DNA of 64,000 nt from Sanghuangporus weigelae (taxonomy: Eukaryota > Basidiomycota > Agaricomycetes > Hymenochaetales > Hymenochaetaceae): assembly GCA_033182465.1 (NCBI GenBank), contig CP137321.1, positions 1,488,001 through 1,552,000 of the forward strand, in the 5' to 3' direction. Position numbers and translations under genes: made by a program. This document shows, piece by piece, positions 60,255-64,000 of the stretch; position 1 is the first letter of the stretch, and the number at the start of each line of letters is the position of its first letter. The notes under the pieces are model-generated. The model saw only the letters and a list, made by a program, of their open reading frames with translations. It had not been told where the DNA came from and did no database searches.

Positions 60255-60625
60255 CTTCCAGCTCAGCTTCTTTCTACGGTCCCCCTCGTCAGACTCTCAT
60301 GAATTTGTTTGCTCACTGAGGATCCGTCGGAGGGGGGGGACTTACATTCCATTCCTGAACCCATTATTAGCCTCCACTATGCATGACTTCACATGAGCTA
60401 GTTCACATCGGTGGTGTCGTTCTTGCGGCGCCTCGCCCTCAGGAATTCGACGATTCATCGCTAGACTGGGTGCACTTCGCTCTCGGAGAAAGGTCTGCTA
60501 AGATCTTATTTGCAATTAATATGGAGAACATGGCAAGGGCGGGATCCGAGGAACGTCGATGCCCAGCGTTTTTCTGAGCATGGTGGCTTTCGCTCTGTTG
60601 AAAGGCTCGCGATGACTATTCAGAG
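60255..60625 (+). pseudogene. Decayed partial copy of the GNAT gene
   Basis: Pieces of the upstream acetyltransferase recur here in the same order but broken. LLTGDAGKSAEGLHSIPELI matches the in-frame LTEDPSEGGDLHSIPEPI (60315-60368). A TGA then falls where the parent has Cys. In another frame LPHTGGFVLARRRP matches LVHIGGVVLAAPRP (60400-60442). Near the end GMDPRNVDAARFYERIGFQS matches a DPRNVDAQRFSEHGGFRS reading (about 60544-60600), which runs on as VERLAM against IERAPS. The acetyl-CoA loop region is missing. Stops, frame changes and deletions make it non-functional. It lies directly downstream in tandem, so local duplication then decay is the simplest history. Confidence 0.78.
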
Positions 60626-60862
60626 TTGAGATTGGAGACTGGATATGCCATTTGAGCAAATGCAGAACTCGCGTTCTTACCATAACAAGAATAGCATACT
60701 GTAAGTAACGCGGTAGTCTTGCGGTGACGGACGACGGGAACAAAGTCTAGGACCATACTTGAAATTCTGAAGGTCTCAAGTGTAATGTTTGCACTTCAAC
60801 TACATACACAGCAGGACACAGCGAGTAATGCATTTGAAGAACACGGGAATAAGTTAACCTCG

Positions 60863-61838
60863 TTAGCGACCACCGGCAGGCCGACCGCCTTCTTCTTCGG
60901 GTGGCGATCCGCCTGCAACGACTTCAAAGAATAGGAACATTAGTGATCAACTCCAGGGGAATATGAAGTGAAGGATGACAACTGAACAACCAGTACGGTA
61001 GAAACCGAACAACCGAGAGTATCGCAAAGACGTGCGAAGTGGGATAGGGCTAGGGAAACTTACGGAGGACGGCCAACCCGGCAGCCATGTATATCCAATA
61101 CTTCTGTATGAAGGTCTTCTCCGGTTCCGGCTGTAGTACCTGTCCCTTCGGAGACAACGGAGGCGGCGTTCTCAGTTCAGGTCTAGATATTAAAGTTAGC
61201 GTTTGGACGGACTATTCAGAGTGACGGGTGTTTGTTGACTCACAAGGGAGGATGAGTCGTGTGTCGAATTCGGACCGTCGTGTTGGAAGGGTGAAGCCAA
61301 GTAGACTGATCCAAGTTCAGCACGCGGAGTTGCTTGGAGGAAGGACAAGCGCCGGAAGCCGGAACGTCCCCAAGATAATAGTCTACATGAAAGGGCCGCC
61401 CTTTATGATCCAGATGTAGAGTCAAATATTCCACCGACGCTATCGGAACATGGCACTGTACACGATGGATGGAATCGTATGTGGTTCGTCAACAAGAGAA
61501 CATCACAGAGGGGGGAAAAAGAATCGGCCTACCGCTTTGACAGCAGAAATGTCTAGACGTTCGCCCACTGGGTCGAATTCTTCTCCTGCCGGAGCAGTCT
61601 CGAGTGCGATCTGGTACAAAGCGGCGCTGTTTCCTTTCACATCGTTATAAAACTGTGCGAGACTGTCCTGCACCTCCGGCGCCGGTAATAACTGGAGTGA
61701 GGTGGAATCTAAAGTAGCACGTAGAATGAAGGGCTGTTCTGGAACTCCAGGACCGTACACCCTATGTACGACCCGAAATTGGCTGTTGGCAGCTGCAACG
61801 ATTGCAAGAACTAGAACGAGGAAGAGAGCGGAGAACAT
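60863..61838 (-). CDS. EMC10: ER membrane protein complex subunit 10 (Emc10-like)
   Basis: A lumenal-facing subunit of the EMC membrane insertase. It starts MFSALFLVLVLAIVAAANSQ, a clear signal peptide (ATG 61836-61838). The lumenal domain has FRVVHRVYGPGVPEQPFILR, LAQFYNDVKGNSAALYQIAL and FDPVGERLDISAVKA. A second exon has MEYLTLHLDHKGRPFHVDYY and LDQSTWLHPSNTTVRIRHTT. A third has Pro-rich RTPPPLSPKGQVLQPEPEKT and the single membrane span FIQKYWIYMAAGLAVL (about 61070-61120). The last exon is VVAGGSPPEEEGGRPAGGR, with TAA 60863-60865. The layout (signal peptide, beta-sandwich-like lumenal part, one C-terminal span and a Gly/Pro tail) is that of fungal Emc10. Confidence 0.86.
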
Positions 61839-62059
61839 GGTCTATGATCATCATGTTTGGATAAGTCGGTGAATGAAATAATGTGATCGACGCGGTGATT
61901 ACGTGTACACACGAATCCTAACCTAACTACGTTGAAACAAAGTAATTCTATTCTCTATGAGTAGACGAAAAAAAATCTACTGGGAAGCGTTCCGCGCAGA
62001 TCCATGCGACTTGTACCAGAGCTCCTCACTCCTTACATCTTGGAAGTGCGAGATGGAAT

Positions 62060-63200
62060 TTACTGAGGACTGAGAGCGTCCTCTTGACTGCGAACATAGG
62101 TACACCAGAGGCAGGTAACTATGAAATGTTGGTACATCAGCAACGACATGACACGGAGCACGTCTTGATTCAGATATTCGGTCGTCTGCGTCAGATCTTG
62201 GATGTATCTCTCGTGCATCTGAAGTCTCAGCCATAGTCCTACAAAGTAAGGGTCAGTCAACAGTTGGCTTGCTCTGGCTGTCGTACTCTATGTGTCCTCA
62301 CCATGGAAATTGGATGGCCTTCGGGTTCGGGTTGCCGTATTTTCTGGGTCTCCGTAAGAGACACTCTGCAGGAATGAAATCGTGTCGTTTTCAGATAAGC
62401 TGAAACCATATTGAACTATGGAACCATGAGATAGTTGCCGTTTGCCGTACGAAGGAGGAATAAAACGCATCAGAAAGAATCGGGTATTGAGGTATTTGGA
62501 CTGTCAGTTGGCTTCAAGGCCATTTCTTCCGCAAGAATGAAGCCTCATAGATAAGTACTGGAAATACGTTGGGGTCCGGTTGAAAGACGTAATGCAAATA
62601 TGGAATGAGGACTCTACAGGTGCACGAGAGATCGCTTTGCCATACTTGACCAACTCTTCTACCCCATGATGTCCAATTTGACTCTTGAGAGAGACTAGAA
62701 TCGAAGTCGACAAAGCAAACCGGTTCTGTAACTGTTGCCATTGTATCCCAGAGAATGTGTACCTGACACAGCCACTGGAGACTACATCGACGATGGAAGA
62801 CGGGGAAATACAAGACGACATAATGCCACTAAGGTAAAGGCGGTCAAACATGAGCCAGGTGGGAAGAAGACGTTCCAGATATTACGCCGTTCAGACTGGA
62901 TGTGAGCATGAGGCCATACGCAGTTGCCTAGTGTATTACTGTTAGGCAACTCAAGACATAGGTACTGAGTTTGACGGTCTGGCAAAGCGTGTTGATTTGT
63001 ATCCGGCGTCGGTACAGGACTGGACCATATGCATGGCCAGGCTGACAAGGAACTGGGGTGCCGGGAGTAACTGAAGTGGCGCGGAAACTAATTAGTATGA
63101 AAATTGAAGGGTCTTCGTCGTTCTGGAGCATATCATTTGTAGAATTGACGGAATAGACCCTCGGAAGCCACAGAAATGAGAGGAGGAGATGATCATGGCG
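62060..63200 (-). other. Unresolved minus-strand stretch, possible spliced or decayed gene
   Basis: Several protein-like segments in different frames but no whole model that I can defend. From right to left on the minus strand: a signal-peptide-like LLLSFLWLPRVYSVNSTND near 63130-63185; TQYLCLELPNSNTLGNCVWP near 62920-62975; MATVTEPVCFVDFDSSLSQE (from about 62740) running on to HYVFQPDPNVFPVLIYEASF near 62540-62600; and GLWLRLQMHERYIQDLTQTT with a hydrophobic LLMYQHFIVTCLWCTYV, ending at 62060. The segments could be exons of one secreted or membrane protein or a decaying gene. No family recognised. Confidence 0.35.
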
Positions 63201-63388
63201 CGGTCGAGGAACTAAAATGTGATGTGAAAATGGCCTGATGGAGTAAGATGATCGGCATATTAATTAGCTAATCCGGATATACCAGTCTAGACCACAGGAC
63301 GGTTCATTCAACTGTATTCCCGTATATACACCCCAGAGATGCCTGCTCTTTCTCCTTCTTCTCACCACCATCTCCTCCTCTCTTCTCA

Positions 63389-64000
63389 ATGCCCGTCCCC
63401 GTTCCCCCTCCAGACACAATGCTCGTCCCGCATGGCGCGTTCAACGGCAACCAGCCCAATGCTCTGGTGCCCGCCACGGATTCATCCTCGTCTCTCGTAT
63501 CTACGGATCCCGTGGTCCCACCGGAGGTCACTGCGCACCTGTTGAACACGCTCTTACTCTTCTATCAGGTGCATAACCCGGATGATGTTGTTTTGATCTG
63601 TGCTCATTAATCTTTGCTGCCGGTACTTTCAGCAACGAAGGGGCTGGGTACAGAGATCCCGCGCCTCGTTAGAACTCGCATATATTCAGGGTCCGTTGCT
63701 TCTGGCTCCCACAATCGGTTCTTCATCCGACGAGCAATCGGACTCTGATGGCTCAGCGCCGTTCATGAGCTCCTCAAGCTACACGACCAACGAGCCAACG
63801 CCTGCGACGGCGGACATAGAGGACGGAATGAGCTCGGATGAACCCGTAATAAAGAAGGAAGAAGAGGAGGAGGATGTTCTACCGCTGCGGTCCCGTGCTC
63901 TTGTCCCTCTTACCCTTCGCGCGACGAATGCCGCTCAGGCACCCTCCTCAAAATGGTTGAAGCGCAAGAAATCGTTCAAGCTTCATCTCGGTCCTTTAAA
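63389..64000 (+). CDS. Unrecognised acidic/basic protein, 5' part only (runs off window)
   Basis: Start MPVPVPPPDTMLVPHGAFNG at ATG 63389. Exon 1 ends LLNTLLLFYQ. The intron (about 63569-63632) joins it to QRRGWVQRSRASLELAYIQG. Exon 2 is Ser/Thr-rich, then has an acidic run (KKEEEEEDVLPLRSRALVPL) with an IKKE-type SUMO-site-like motif, and basic WLKRKKSFKLHLGPL before the window ends with the frame still open. No family recognised. Composition suggests a nuclear protein. Confidence 0.6.

Overview
The window is nuclear DNA of a filamentous basidiomycete, most likely an Agaricomycete. Genes are dense and lie on both strands. Nearly all are split by many introns of about 50-60 nt with GT..AG ends. 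The proteins are single-copy fungal housekeeping orthologues, mixed with long disordered proteins that I cannot place in any family. I found no rRNA, tRNA, CRISPR array, intact transposon or viral gene. Gene ends given here are the start and stop codons I inferred by reading across introns. Exon edges were worked out by eye and some are uncertain.

Layout, left to right. 0-8 kb: poly(A) polymerase PAP1 (+), a trans-sulfuration-type PLP enzyme (+) and a Loa1-like acyltransferase (-). 8-20 kb: an importin-11/Kap120 karyopherin (+), peroxin PEX2 (-), an F-box-like protein (+), folylpolyglutamate synthase with an apparent mitochondrial leader (+), and SLX4 (-). 20-29 kb: EFR3 (+), VPS52 (-) and a large disordered protein with UIM-like and SH3-ligand-like motifs (-). 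29-36 kb: the RIM15 kinase (-). 36-43 kb: mitochondrial ribosomal protein bS18m (+), proteasome deubiquitinase RPN11 (-), an unknown coiled-coil protein (+) and an Apd1-like ferredoxin-fold protein (+). 43-47.4 kb: the SCH9 kinase (-) and a small Tim17-like membrane protein (-). 47.5-49.3 kb is poor in genes. 49-57.6 kb: DRE2/anamorsin (-), a forkhead factor (-), BCD1 (+), MED18 (-) and an unknown Ser/Tyr-rich protein (+). 57.7-64 kb: an alpha/beta hydrolase (-), a GNAT acetyltransferase (+) followed by a decayed tandem copy of itself, EMC10 (-), an unresolved stretch, and the 5' part of an unknown acidic protein (+) that runs off the right end.

Functional links. RIM15 and SCH9 are AGC kinases that act in one TOR/PKA nutrient and quiescence circuit in yeast, and here they lie within 17 kb. 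EFR3 and VPS52 both serve membrane identity and traffic, and the UIM-rich protein next to them may too. PAP1, MED18, BCD1 and the forkhead factor serve RNA synthesis and processing. DRE2 and the Apd1-like protein are both expected to carry iron-sulfur clusters. These links come from gene identity; only chance linkage can be claimed for most of them. I saw no biosynthetic or defence cluster. The candidates for undescribed biology are the UIM/SH3-ligand protein (26392-29091), the two other orphan proteins (38542-40535 and 55751-57582), and the acyltransferase with an atypical catalytic block.
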